64,000 nucleotides of DNA from JBAXEO01 sp963789515 (GTDB lineage Bacteria > Actinomycetota > Coriobacteriia > Anaerosomatales > JAAXUF01): assembly GCA_963789515.1 (NCBI GenBank), contig CAWBKW010000002.1, positions 930,001 to 994,000 on the forward strand. Direction: 5' to 3'. Under the pieces are notes generated by a model, which did not search any database, was not told where the DNA came from, and saw only the letters and a program-made list of their open reading frames with translations. This document shows positions 51,863 to 60,608 of the stretch, piece after piece; position 1 is the first letter of the stretch; each line of letters begins with the position of its first letter. Made by a program: the position numbers and the translations under genes.

Positions 51863-52575
51863 TCGTCACCCGTCCGAACGACGATCAGCCGATGGCAGTG
51901 CGGGCAGACGGCGACGTCGGGACCTGCCAGAAGCTCGCTGATCCGCTCGGCGGGCAGCGACATGCGGCACGCCGAGCACGTGTCGCCGTCGAGGCGGCCG
52001 ACGCCCACGCCGCCCTTGCTCTCCCGAGCGGCCTCGTAGTCGGCCAGTGTCGCAGCGTCGAGCGCGGCGGCAAGGGCCGAGCGCTCGGCCTCGAAGCCGG
52101 CGATCTCGTGCCTGCAGCGCGCCTCCGACCGACTTGAACTGCTCGATGGCGGCGGCCTCCTTCTCGTGAGCTGCTCGAGTGCCGCGTCGATGGTCGCCGT
52201 CTGTGCGGTGGCCTTCTCGACCCGGTCCATCAGCCCCAGCGACTCCATCTCCAGCTTGTCGCGACGCCGCCTCAGTCCGTCCATCTCACGTGTGAGAGCG
52301 GCGACCTGACGGTGGTCGGCGGTCGTCATGACCTTGGCCTGCTCGGAGTCGATCTTGGCCGTGAGGCTCTCGATCTCGTCCTGATGCGCCTTCAGGTCGG
52401 AGTTGAGCTTGCCCACCAGCAGCTCGGCCTTGTGGCGCAGCGCCGAGACGTCGCGCAGCTTGTGCCGTACGTCGAGGATCGCCTGCCTCTCCGGCAGCTC
52501 CTCAAGACGCTTCCTGGCGCGGAGGATCTCAAGGTCGAGCCTCTGGAGTTCGAGCAGCGAAGCTGCCTGGTTCAT
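51859..52575 (-). CDS. CdsZ-like C4 zinc ribbon coiled-coil protein (two compensating frameshifts)
   Basis: About 238 codons. ATG start MNQAASLLELQRLDLEILRA. A long antiparallel coiled coil (RDVSALRHKAELLVGKLNSD; MDGLRRRRDKLEMESLGLMD), then a C4 zinc ribbon: CSACRMSLP and CPHCHRLIVVRTGDE. Between about 52160 and 52110 the frame is displaced by a matched pair of indels; the true text is EKEAAAIEQFKSVGGAL. The nif3-cdsZ-rnhA order is a familiar actinobacterial string. Thought to bind nucleic acid; function unproven. Confidence 0.87.
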   Translation of the reverse strand: MNQAASLLELQRLDLEILRARKRLEELPERQAILDVRHKLRDVSALRHKAELLVGKLNSDLKAHQDEIESLTAKIDSEQAKVMTTADHRQVAALTREMDGLRRRRDKLEMESLGLMDRVEKATAQTATIDAALEQLTRRRPPPSSSSSRSEARCRHEIAGFEAERSALAAALDAATLADYEAARESKGGVGVGRLDGDTCSACRMSLPAERISELLAGPDVAVCPHCHRLIVVRTGDE

Positions 52576-52585
52576 GCGGTCTCCT

Positions 52586-53692
52586 CTACGGTGTCCACCA
52601 GCCCGGAGTGGCCGGGAGGACGTGCACGGCACTCTGATCGAGCCCGGGCGTGAGGCGGACGGCGTCCTCGAGCAGGCTGACGAGCGGCCACTCGGAAACG
52701 TCATGGCCGAGCTCCACGACCGCGAGTCCGTTCTCGGCGGCGTCCAGGGCGTCATGATAGCGCACCTCACCCGCGACAAGAGCCTGGGCGCCGGCCGCGA
52801 TGACGTCGCCGATGAGGGAACCGGCCGAGCCGGTCGCCGTGACGACGCGCGAGAGCGTGGTCTCGGGCGCACCCCACACCACCGGCGTGACATCGAAGGC
52901 ACTCGACGCAAGCGCCACAAGTCCTCGAAGGGTGAGACCCTCCGGGGCGGAGCACAGGGTGCCCATGCGAGCGCTGGAGCGCGCGATCTCGACGTCGGCC
53001 GCGACGATGAGCGGTTCCTCGTAGGGATGCGCGGCTCGAGCTGCCGCTACCACTCCACGGGCCCGGCTGCGCGGCGAGACCATCTCGACCCTGACTTCGA
53101 CCGCAGACGACGCCACGCCCGGAGCGCCCTCGAACGGCCGCGCGTCGGACGAAGGCGTGAACGAGCCACGCCCCTCCGCGGAGGTGAAGCTGCACCGTGA
53201 GTACTCGCCGAGACGCCCTGCTCCGGCACCGGCCATGGCCTGAGCGACGGACTCGGCCGAGGCAGTCGGGGCGAACACCGTCACCAGCGTCATCGGCATG
53301 GTCGAACGCTCGACGGGCCGAAGCGGCTCCAAGCCGAGCGCAGACGGCAGCAGCAAACCGGCGGCAGGGGCGCGATCCAGGTTGGTGTGGGCGTTGATCA
53401 GCGCCACACCCGAATCCATCGCAGAGAACACGACCCCGGCGGACCCCCTCCCCGGGGTGAGCCACTCGGGAGACTTCAGGAACGCGGGATGGTGCGTGGC
53501 CAGCACGTTGCATCCCTGCTCCGCCGCAGCGTGAACCGCCCGCCTGGTCGGATCGAGCGCGAGCATCACACCCGTGACCTCGCGCTCAGGGTCACCGGCG
53601 AGCAGCCCGCCGCGGTCCCACTCTTCGGCCCACTCGGGGGGAAACGCCCGAGCTATGGCGCGTTCGACGTCGCCGACCGTGGCACGACTCAT
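52586..53692 (-). CDS. Nif3-like dinuclear metal centre protein
   Basis: 368 aa, intact. ATG overlaps the stop of the PHP phosphatase gene (ATGA). Core motifs: EEWDRGGLLAGDPEREVTGV, VLATHHPAFLKSPEWLT with metal-binding His, FSAMDSGVALINAHTNLDRA, and near the end AGAQALVAGEVRYHDALDAA and VVELGHDVSEWPLVSLLEDA. A central inserted PII-like domain (about 135-240) makes it the long Gram-positive/actinobacterial form, annotated in databases as GTP cyclohydrolase 1 type 2. Biological role unclear. Confidence 0.92.
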   Translation of the reverse strand: MSRATVGDVERAIARAFPPEWAEEWDRGGLLAGDPEREVTGVMLALDPTRRAVHAAAEQGCNVLATHHPAFLKSPEWLTPGRGSAGVVFSAMDSGVALINAHTNLDRAPAAGLLLPSALGLEPLRPVERSTMPMTLVTVFAPTASAESVAQAMAGAGAGRLGEYSRCSFTSAEGRGSFTPSSDARPFEGAPGVASSAVEVRVEMVSPRSRARGVVAAARAAHPYEEPLIVAADVEIARSSARMGTLCSAPEGLTLRGLVALASSAFDVTPVVWGAPETTLSRVVTATGSAGSLIGDVIAAGAQALVAGEVRYHDALDAAENGLAVVELGHDVSEWPLVSLLEDAVRLTPGLDQSAVHVLPATPGWWTP

Positions 53693-54510
53693 AGCGCGAT
53701 CGCCCTCCAACCACCTGATTCGTCGGGAAACGCGACACTGCGGTACCCCGCGTCCAGCATCGCGTCGTAGGCGGCGTCGATCTGCATACCGACTTCCTGA
53801 GGCGCGTGCGCGTCCGAACCGACGGTCGCGGGAACGCCCGCGGCGCAGAACGCCGTCAGAAGCTCCGGACCGGGGTAGAGTTCGGCGATGGGCTTGCGTA
53901 GACCCGCGGTCGAGACCTCGATCAAGACGCCGGTCTCGGCGGCGACCCGCGCTGCCTCGGCGTAGAGTTCCCGCCGGTCGAACGAGGGCAGATGGCCGAA
54001 CTTCTTGACCAGGTCAGGATGGGCCATGACGTCGAACAGACCGGTGCGACAAGCGTCACACCACGTGGAGAAGTACTCCTCCCACGCGCGGTCGACGCTG
54101 CGAGACTCCCACGACTCGATCGTGTTCGGATCGTCGAACGTCCAACCACCGAGCAGATGCACGGAGCCCAGAACGACGCTCGCACCATCCGAGCGCCGTG
54201 TCGCATCCCGCAACGTGGCGCGCACTTCGTCCATGCGGTCCGGAAGGTAGTCTGCCTCGACCCCGGTGACCATCTCGAGCTCGGGATAGCGGTTGCGTGC
54301 CAGGTCCACTTCGAGGAGGTACTCCTCCAGATCACATGCCGGCATCGAGACCCTGTTCTGCGGATCCATCCCGTCCGGCAACGGCAAGTGCTCTGTCATC
54401 ACCATGCCCACCAGTCCACGCTCCACGGCCATGCGCGCGTAGTCGTCGACGGTTCCCTCGGCATGGCCGCATCGTTCCGTGTGAATGTGGCAGTCGATCA
54501 GCTCGCGCAT
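53689..54510 (-). CDS. PHP-family phosphatase, histidinol-phosphatase-like
   Basis: 273 aa, intact. ATG start MRELIDCHIHTERCGHAEGT, with the HxH metal motif. Further ligands: GMVMTEHLPLPDGMD, VTGVEADYLPDRMDEVRATL, VLGSVHLLGGWTFDD, FDVMAHPDLVKKFG and TVGSDAHAPQEVGMQID. The layout matches the HisK type of histidinol phosphatase, but no other his genes are nearby, so the substrate is unproven. It starts 13 bases inside the 3' end of mnmA, suggesting one transcript with mnmA and nif3. Confidence 0.88.
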   Translation of the reverse strand: MRELIDCHIHTERCGHAEGTVDDYARMAVERGLVGMVMTEHLPLPDGMDPQNRVSMPACDLEEYLLEVDLARNRYPELEMVTGVEADYLPDRMDEVRATLRDATRRSDGASVVLGSVHLLGGWTFDDPNTIESWESRSVDRAWEEYFSTWCDACRTGLFDVMAHPDLVKKFGHLPSFDRRELYAEAARVAAETGVLIEVSTAGLRKPIAELYPGPELLTAFCAAGVPATVGSDAHAPQEVGMQIDAAYDAMLDAGYRSVAFPDESGGWRAIAL

Positions 54511-55548
54511 GTGACCGTCCCTCCGCCGATGACGAGGTCCTGCGAATAGCATACGACAGCCTGCCCGGGAGCCACGCCGTGGATCGGTTCGGCGAACGTC
54601 ACACTCAGCCGGCCGTCCGAGAACGCCGCACAGGCCGCCTGGGCCGGCATGCGATACCGGATCATGGCTTCGACGTGCTGGTCGGACTCACCGCGCCATA
54701 CGACCTCTGCGGCCTCGACGTGCGTGACCGCGAGCTCGTCCCATCCGCCCACTACGATCCGGTTGCGCTTCGCGTCTACGGCCAGCACGTAGAGCGGCGT
54801 TGCCGCCGAGACCCCCAGCCCCTTGCGCTGCCCCACCGTGTAGCCGGCGATTCCCGAGTGTCGGCCCACCACGTCCCCGCGGCTGGTCGACGATCTCCCC
54901 GGGGATCAGCGCCTCGGGATGCCGCTCCCCTACGACCTGCGCGTGCTGTCCCGCCGAGGCGAAACAGACCTCCTGGCTGTCGGGCTTCTCGGCGACGTGG
55001 AGTCCCATCCGCTCGGCGATGGCCCTGACCGCCGGCTTCTCGAGCTCACCGACGGGGAACAGCACGTGGTCGAGTTGGGTGGGCGTGAGCCGGTACAGGA
55101 AGTAGGACTGGTCCTTGGCCGGATCGATGCCGCGCGCGAGCCACGGGATGCCGTCGGTGTCACGGACGACTCGCGCGTAGTGCCCGGTCGCAAGGAACTC
55201 GGCACCCTGAACAGACACCCGCGCGAGCAGGTCGGAGAACTTCAGGCGGTCGTTGCACACGATGCACGGGTTAGGCGTACGGCCCCGCGCGTAGGCAGAC
55301 GCGAACTCCGACACCACCTGGGACTCGAACGCGTCCCGGAAGTTCAGCGTGTAGTGGGCGATGCCGAGCAGGTCGCACACGCGGCGGGCATCGCGAACGG
55401 CCGCCACCGAGCAGCAGCCGCCCTCGATGTCGCCGGAGGGCCACAGTTGCATCGTGACACCCGTGACGTCGTGGCCCTGCTCGATCAGAAGCGCCGCAGC
55501 GACGCTTGAGTCGACCCCGCCGCTCATCGCCACGAAGACGCGCGCCAA
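54498..55548 (-). CDS. mnmA: tRNA 2-thiouridylase MnmA (one frameshift)
   Basis: Installs sulfur on U34 of Lys/Glu/Gln tRNAs, using sulfur from IscS. ATG start MARVFVAMSGGVDSSVAAAL (PP-loop). Catalytic Cys in GRTPNPCIVCNDRLKF and in DSQEVCFAS; FLATGHYARVVRDTDG, DPAKDQSYFLYRL. A base is missing in a G tract near 54885 (QPRG/DVVGRH), after which GIAGYTVGQRKGLGVSA resumes. 350 codons, normal. Downstream of iscS-iscU, as often seen, placing sulfur donor and acceptor together. Confidence 0.95.
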
Positions 55549-55597
55549 GCTACTTCAGCCCCGTTCGCGTCGCCGTGCCGGTGCGAGACACGGGCGC

Positions 55598-56059
55598 CTA
55601 CTCGTCGTCGTCGTGATGATGGTCCTCGTCGGCGTGCGGATCGAAGTTCGGGTCCGCCGACTTGACCTCGCCGGCGATCGGCTCGCGGCCGTGCTTGACC
55701 AGGTAGTCATCCACGGCGACCTTCAGACCATCGGTGGCGAGCACCGAGCAGTGCATCTTCGCCGGCGGAAGTCCGCCCAGCTCGTCCGCGACCTGCTGCT
55801 TGGTGATCGCGGCGGCCTCCTCCAGCGTCATGCCCTTCGCCATCTCGGTGACGATCGACGACGTGGCGATGGCAGCGCCGCACCCGAGGGTCTGGAACAT
55901 GATGTCGTTGATGTGCTCGGTCTCGTCGACCTTGATCGTGATCTTCATGATGTCGCCGCATACAGGGTTGCCGACCTCTCCCACGCCGTCGGCGTCTTCG
56001 ATGACACCCACGTTGCGCGGGTTGTTGAAGTGGTCCATGACCTTGTCGGAATACAGCAC
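55598..56059 (-). CDS. iscU: Fe-S cluster scaffold IscU/NifU-type with His-rich tail
   Basis: Scaffold on which IscS builds Fe-S clusters. 153 aa, intact. GTG start (VLYSDKVMDHFNNPRNVGVI) with AAGGAGAG upstream. The three ligand cysteines are in GNPVCGDIMKI, QTLGCGAAIATSS and AKMHCSVLATDGL. The last 25 residues are an unusual Asp/His-rich extension (ADPNFDPHADEDHHHDDDE) not found in standard IscU, which could bind metal. 31 bases after iscS. Confidence 0.94.
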   Translation of the reverse strand: MLYSDKVMDHFNNPRNVGVIEDADGVGEVGNPVCGDIMKITIKVDETEHINDIMFQTLGCGAAIATSSIVTEMAKGMTLEEAAAITKQQVADELGGLPPAKMHCSVLATDGLKVAVDDYLVKHGREPIAGEVKSADPNFDPHADEDHHHDDDE

Positions 56060-56090
56060 GCGAACTCTCCTTCTGACGTGACGGGCGGGA

Positions 56091-57276
56091 CTACTTGGAG
56101 CCGAACATCCTCTCGTACACCGGCGACATCGCCCTGAGACGCTCGACGATCGGCGGGAAGACCTCGAGGAAGTAGTCGATGTCTGACTCGGTGGTGAACC
56201 TGCCAAGCGAGATGCGCAGCGAGCCGTGCGCGATCTCCGGAGGGCAGCCGATCGAGAGCAGCACGTGGCTCGGCTCGAGCGAGCCCGACGAGCACGCCGA
56301 GCCGGTCGACACCGCGATGCCCTTGTTGTCGAGCTGCAGCAGCATCGCTTCGCCCTCGACTCCGTTGATGAGCAGCGACGCGATGTGCGGCAACCTCGGG
56401 TCGCCTGAGCCGCGGTGACCTGCGTGTTCTCGAGCGCCGACGTGACTCCGTCGATGATCCTGTCGCGCAGCGCGGTCAGCCGCGGGATCTCAGTCGGCTG
56501 CTCGTCGAGCATGATCTCGAGCGCTCGTGCGAATCCGACGGCACCCGGCGTGTTCTGCGTGCCGGACCGCTTCTTGGACTCCTGGCCGCCGCCCGCGCAG
56601 GAGCGGGGCGAACGGGGTGCGCTTCTTCAGGTAGAGCGCGCCGAAGCCCTTGGGACCGTAGATCTTGTGGCTGGAGAACGACGCCGCGTCAACGCCAAGG
56701 GCGTGAACGTCGAACGGGATCTTGCCGAGCGTCTGCGCGGCGTCGGTGTGCATGAGCGCGCCACCCTCGTGCGCGATCTCCGCGAGCTCGGCGATCGGGT
56801 TGACCGTGCCGATCTCGTTGTTGCCGTGCATGACCGAGACGAGCTTGGTGTTCGGTCGCATCGCCTCCCGCAGATCGTCCGGGTGGATGTGACCGTCCTG
56901 CGCGGCTTGAGCACCGTGAGTTCATGGCCCGCTTGCCGAGCTGCTCGGCCGGCTCGAGGATGGCGTGGTGCTCGAAGGAGGAGACGATCAGGTGCGCGCC
57001 ACCTTGGGGCGCTATCCGTGCGAGCGATGCCGAAGAGCGCGGTGTTGTCGGACTCCGTTCCGCCGCTCGTGAAGATGACTTCGCCGGGACTCTCGGCGCC
57101 GATGCCCGCCGCTACCGTCTCGCGAGCCTGCTCCAGTGCGCGGTAGGCGTCGCGGCCCAAGGCGTAGAGGGAGTTGGGATTGCCGAAACTGCTCGCGTGA
57201 AGAACGGCAGCATCGCGTCGAGCACACGCGCATCGACGGGCGTGGTGGCTGCGTAGTCGAAGTAGATGGTGTCCAT
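56091..57276 (-). CDS. iscS: cysteine desulfurase (frameshifted)
   Basis: PLP enzyme delivering sulfur to IscU and MnmA. ATG start MDTIYFDYAATTPVDARVLD. Collinear blocks: IFTSGGTESDNTALFGIA, VSVMHGNNEIGTVNPIAELA-type text (LVSVMHGNNEIGTVNPIAEL), MHTDAAQTLGKIPFDVHALG, SFSSHKIYGPKGFGALYLKK with the PLP lysine, PRLTALRDRIIDGVTSALEN and STGSACSSGSLEPSHVL with the catalytic Cys. Indels near 57185, 57020, 56915, 56600 and 56415. 395 codons. Order iscR-iscS-iscU-mnmA is typical. Confidence 0.93.
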
Positions 57277-57290
57277 TGCGGGCCTCTCCC

Positions 57291-57734
57291 CTAGCTTCCG
57301 GTGGCGCTCGCGCGCCGGTCGAATGTCTCTTGCGTACCCGCGAGCGAGTCCAGCGTCGTTGTCGCGAACACCTCTCTCAAGGCGTGTGTGGCACGCGCCC
57401 ACACCGGAGCCGCCGCGCACGATGCGCTCTTGCCGCATCCGCTCTCACGCTCCTGGTCGCACACGCTCGACTGCAGCGGTCCTTCGAGTGCCTCGACGAC
57501 ATCGAGCACGGTGATCTCGGCCGGTGGTCGCGTCAGTGCGAATCCGCCCCGTGCGCCGCGCACAGCGGTGACGATACCCGCGCGCCTCAGTGACACGAAG
57601 AGCTGCTCCAGGAAACGCGGCGGGATGCCGCGGCGCTCTGCGATCTCGCGGGCGCTGACGGGCCCCGTACCGTAGGTGCAGGCGAGGTCGATCACCGCGA
57701 GCACCCCGTACTCGCTCTTCGCCGTCAGTCGCAT
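57291..57734 (-). CDS. iscR: Rrf2-family Fe-S regulator, IscR-like
   Basis: Transcription factor sensing Fe-S status. 147 aa, intact. ATG start MRLTAKSEYGVLAVIDLACT; winged helix with ISAREIAERRGIP-type recognition region (SAREIAERRGIPPRFLEQLF) and AVRGARGGFALTRPP. Three cysteines in SSVCDQERESGCGKSASC, spaced C-x7-C-x5-C, for a labile cluster. An inverted repeat lies exactly over its own transcription start (57764-57777), indicating autorepression of the iscR-iscS-iscU-mnmA operon. 14 bases before iscS. Confidence 0.93.
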   Translation of the reverse strand: MRLTAKSEYGVLAVIDLACTYGTGPVSAREIAERRGIPPRFLEQLFVSLRRAGIVTAVRGARGGFALTRPPAEITVLDVVEALEGPLQSSVCDQERESGCGKSASCAAAPVWARATHALREVFATTTLDSLAGTQETFDRRASATGS

Positions 57735-57763
57735 GCTCGCCTCGCCTTCGCTGAATCAATCCC

Positions 57764-57777
57764 TACCGTATTCGGTA
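57764..57777. promoter_or_regulatory. probable IscR operator
   Basis: TACCGTATTCGGTA: perfect inverted repeat TACCG/CGGTA with a 4-base centre. It covers about +2 to +15 of the predicted iscR transcript, framed by TGAATCAATC and GATTGAATCA, which extend the dyad imperfectly. Confidence 0.75.
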
Positions 57778-57785
57778 ATGATTGA

Positions 57786-57813
57786 ATCATACCCCGCTGC
57801 GACGCTCTGTCAA
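57786..57813 (-). promoter_or_regulatory. promoter of the isc operon
   Basis: Minus strand: TTGACA (57813-57808), 16 bases, TATGAT (57791-57786). Predicted start near 57779, immediately before the TACCG dyad. Confidence 0.8.
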
Positions 57814-58030
57814 CCGCCGAGCGCAGAGCAGTCCGGCTTTGGGACAGCGACGTTGCGTCGCCATTCGGATCCGCGCAGCGAGGCACCATGTCCGGACGTC
57901 GCGCCCGTCCCCTCATGCGTCCCCTTCGGTAGCGTCAGCTGACCACCGGCGCACCACTTTGTGCCGTCCGTCGAATCGAGCGGATGTTCGGTTGTCTCCC
58001 CCGGGACCTATCGCGTACGATGACTCCCCC
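57814..58030. other. intergenic stretch, nothing recognised
   Basis: Together with the hairpins at 58031-58145 this makes a 456-base gap between iscR and ribH, the longest in the window. I find no start with a ribosome-binding site and no family-like protein in any frame. Composition is like the rest of the window. Confidence 0.6.
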
Positions 58031-58090
58031 GCCTCTCCGGAGGCGCCCTGTACGGGGAACAGGGTCCATGGTTGACAGCCACGGGGTGGC
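58031..58090. other. three tandem hairpins of unknown role
   Basis: GCCTC-TCCG-GAGGC (58031-58044), CCCTGT-ACGGGGA-ACAGGG (58046-58064) and GCCAC-GGG-GTGGC (58078-58090), closely spaced. They lie beyond the ribH terminator, outside any gene. Could be part of a small RNA or a degenerate repeat. Confidence 0.5.
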
Positions 58091-58111
58091 GAGAACCCAC
58101 TGAACCCGAAG

Positions 58112-58145
58112 CGAGGCCCGACCGCCATACGGCGACCGGGCCTCG
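58112..58145 (-). terminator. terminator of the riboflavin operon
   Basis: CGAGGCCCG (58112-58120) pairs with CGGGCCTCG (58137-58145); the inner part CCGCC/GGCGA adds pairs around CATAC. 46 bases after the ribH stop. No long T-run on the minus strand. Confidence 0.75.
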
Positions 58146-58190
58146 GCTGCATTCTGGAGCTGTTGGCCGAGCTGGCGAACGGACTTGAGA

Positions 58191-58656
58191 TCAGCCCATC
58201 GCCTTGACGAGGTTGGCCATCTCGATGGCGGCCTCGGCCGCTTCCCAGCCCTTGTTGCCGGCCTTCGTACCAGCGCGCTCGACTGCCTGATCGATCGTGT
58301 CAGCGGTGATGACGCCGAACATGACCGGCACGCCGGTATCGAGAGTCACCTTCGCCACGCCCTTGCTCACCTCAGCCGAGACGTACTCGAAGTGCGGTGT
58401 GCCGCCTCGGATGACGACACCCAGCGCGATGACCGCGTCGTAGCGGCCCGAGGTCGCCAACTTGCCGGCGACGAGCGGGATCTCGAACGCGCCGGGCACC
58501 CATGCGACGTCGATGTCGGACTCCGACGGCGCCGTGGCGGACCAGCGCGTCCATGGCACCTGAGAGCAGACGGCTCGAGAGCAGTTCGTTGAACCGGGCG
58601 ACGACGATGCCGAACCTTGCCCCGGTCGCGATCAGGTTTCCTTCGTAGGTGCTCAT
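58191..58656 (-). CDS. ribH: 6,7-dimethyl-8-ribityllumazine synthase (one frameshift)
   Basis: Condenses the RibBA- and RibD-pathway products to lumazine. ATG start MSTYEGNLIATGARFGIVVA one base after the ribBA stop. A lesion near 58535 separates GAMDALVRHGA from PSESDIDVAWVPGAFEIPL; then VIALGVVIRGGTPHFEYVSA with the conserved HFEYV, GVPVMFGVITADTIDQAVER and KGWEAAEAAIEMANL. 155 codons, normal. Last gene of the rib operon, closed by the hairpin at 58112. Confidence 0.94.
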
Positions 58657-58657
58657 G

Positions 58658-59923
58658 CTATGAGACCCCCTTCTTCTCGGTCGCGTCTTCGCCCAGTGTG
58701 AGCGTGTGCGACATCTTGTCCTTCTTGGTCGTGAGATACCGGATGTTGGCGTCACACGATTCGACCTCGAGCGGTATCTGCTCGGTGATCTTGAGACCGT
58801 AGCCTTCGAGCCCGACGATCTTGCGCGGGTTGTTGGTCATCAACCGCAAGGAGCGCAGTCCGAGGTCGCAGAGGATCTGGGCGCCGATTCCGTAGTCGCG
58901 CAGATCGGCCGGGAATCCCAGGGCCTCGTTCGCCTCGACCGTGTCAGCGCCCGCTTCCTGGAGTTCGTACGCTCTCAGCTTGTTCGCCAGCCCGATTCCA
59001 CGCCCCTCGTGGCCCACGATGTAGAGGATGACCCCGCGGCCCTCCGCCTGCACGCGTCGCATGGCCTCCTCGAGCTGCGCTCCGCAGTCACAGCGCAGCG
59101 AATGGAACACGTCGCCGGTCAGGCACTCCGAGTGCACACGAACGAGCACGTCGTCCTGGCCCTCGACGTCACCGACCACCAGCGCCATGTGCGTGCGGTC
59201 GTCCACCAGGCTGCGAAACCCGTAGCCGACGAACTCGCCGAAGCGCGTGGGGAGCTTGACCTTGGACTCCTGCACCACGAGCCGCTCGGTACGCCGGCGA
59301 TACCGGATGAGGTCGGCGACCGTGATCATCTTCAAGCCGTGCTCGGCCGCGAAGGCCTCGAGTTGGGGGCGGCGGGCCATGGTCCCATCGTCGTTCATGA
59401 TCTCGCAGATCACGCCTGCGGGAACCAGTCCCGCGAGCCGGGCGAGGTCGACAGCCGCCTCCGTGTGACCGGCACGCTCGAGCACGCCGCCGGGCCGGGC
59501 GCGGAGGGGGAACACATGCCCCGGCATCGAGATGTCCTCGGGGCGAGCGTCCTCGGAGATCGCGGTGGTGATGGTGACCGCCCGATCGGAGGCCGAGATG
59601 CCCGTCGTGATCTTGCCCTTGGCGCCGATGGAGCAGTGAAACGCCGTCCCCTGCTCTGAGGTGTTCTCGTCGGCCATCGGCGGTATGCCGAGCGAATCCA
59701 GACGCGTCCCGGTCATCGGCATGCAGATCAGCCCGCGCCCGTAGCGCGCCATGAAGTTGACGGCCTCGGGCGTGACCTTCTCGGCGGCCATCACCAGGTC
59801 GCCCTCGTTCTCGCGGTCCTCGTCGTCGACCACGATGAGCATCCGGCCGGCAGCGATCTCGGCGATTCCCACTTCGATCGCCGAGAACGGAGGATGTGCT
59901 CCGCCTGCGTTCATCGCGCTCAC
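58658..59923 (-). CDS. ribBA: bifunctional DHBP synthase / GTP cyclohydrolase II
   Basis: Supplies both riboflavin precursors. 421 aa, intact. GTG start overlaps the ribE stop (GTGA). RibB half: IVVDDEDRENEGDLVMAAEK, CSIGAKGKITTGISASDRA, RPGGVLERAGHTEAAVDLAR. RibA half from about 205: VRVHSECLTGDVFHSLRCDC with the zinc-binding Cys triad, YIVGHEGRGIGLANKLRAY and LRLMTNNPRKIVGLEGYGL. The fused form is usual in Actinobacteria and Firmicutes. Confidence 0.96.
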   Translation of the reverse strand: MSAMNAGGAHPPFSAIEVGIAEIAAGRMLIVVDDEDRENEGDLVMAAEKVTPEAVNFMARYGRGLICMPMTGTRLDSLGIPPMADENTSEQGTAFHCSIGAKGKITTGISASDRAVTITTAISEDARPEDISMPGHVFPLRARPGGVLERAGHTEAAVDLARLAGLVPAGVICEIMNDDGTMARRPQLEAFAAEHGLKMITVADLIRYRRRTERLVVQESKVKLPTRFGEFVGYGFRSLVDDRTHMALVVGDVEGQDDVLVRVHSECLTGDVFHSLRCDCGAQLEEAMRRVQAEGRGVILYIVGHEGRGIGLANKLRAYELQEAGADTVEANEALGFPADLRDYGIGAQILCDLGLRSLRLMTNNPRKIVGLEGYGLKITEQIPLEVESCDANIRYLTTKKDKMSHTLTLGEDATEKKGVS

Positions 59924-60588
59924 TTCCCGTCCGCGAAGTCGCGGAGCATGTCGCCGAGCCCTCGCCGTTTGGTGTCGAACGAAGGGTCACTACCTCCGGC
60001 GTACAGCTCGAAGAAGTGCCGCACGTACTTGGCCATGACGTCGACTTCGACGTTGACCGGAGCCCCTATCGGCTTGTCCTTGAGCGTCGTGACTTCTTCG
60101 GTCAGGGGCACCACCGCCGCAGCGAAGCTCTCGCCCCTGATCTGCGCGACCGTCAGCGAGATGCCGTCGACGGCGACCGACCCCTTGGCGACTATGTAGT
60201 CCATCAGGACCGCCGGAACCTGGAACTGGTAGATCGTCGAGTTGCCCGACGGGTGCCTCATGAGCAACTTCCCGACGCCCTCGATGTGCCCGGTCACCAT
60301 GTGACCGCCGAGCCGGTCGGAAAGCCTGAGCGCGCGCTCCAGATTGACCTTGCTGCCCTGCCGCAAGCCCCCCAGCGTGGTCTTGGAGATGGTCTCCTCG
60401 CTCACGTCGGCCACGAAGGCGCCCCTCTGGAACTGGGACACCGTCAGACACGCCCCATCGACGGCGACGGAATCACCAAGGGCCATGTCGCGGCCGAACT
60501 CCGGGGCGTACACCTGAAGGCGCGCGCCGCCGTTGGCCCTCTCGATGTGCGTGACGATGCCCTGCGTCTCGATCAGTCCTGTGAACAT
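59920..60588 (-). CDS. ribE: riboflavin synthase alpha chain
   Basis: Dismutates two lumazines to riboflavin. 222 aa, intact. ATG start MFTGLIETQGIVTHIERANG, the hallmark N-terminus, with GAACGGGAGCAG upstream. Two tandem barrel repeats: SVAVDGACLTVSQF and SVAVDGISLTVAQI; SDRLGGHMVTGHIEGVGKL at the second. Lies between ribD and ribBA with short or overlapping junctions. Confidence 0.95.
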   Translation of the reverse strand: MFTGLIETQGIVTHIERANGGARLQVYAPEFGRDMALGDSVAVDGACLTVSQFQRGAFVADVSEETISKTTLGGLRQGSKVNLERALRLSDRLGGHMVTGHIEGVGKLLMRHPSGNSTIYQFQVPAVLMDYIVAKGSVAVDGISLTVAQIRGESFAAAVVPLTEEVTTLKDKPIGAPVNVEVDVMAKYVRHFFELYAGGSDPSFDTKRRGLGDMLRDFADGK

Positions 60589-60608
60589 CTGCTCCCGTTC
60601 CCTCTCTC

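Noticed and set aside
58072..58077. TTGACA on the plus strand as a promoter
   Set aside because: No -10 hexamer at 16-18 bases, and the site is inside the hairpin cluster leading into the rib terminator.
58031..58145. SRP (4.5S) RNA or 6S RNA in the ribH-iscR gap
   Set aside because: The SRP tetraloop region (GGAAG/AGCAG) is missing, and no long closing helix as in 6S RNA could be found.
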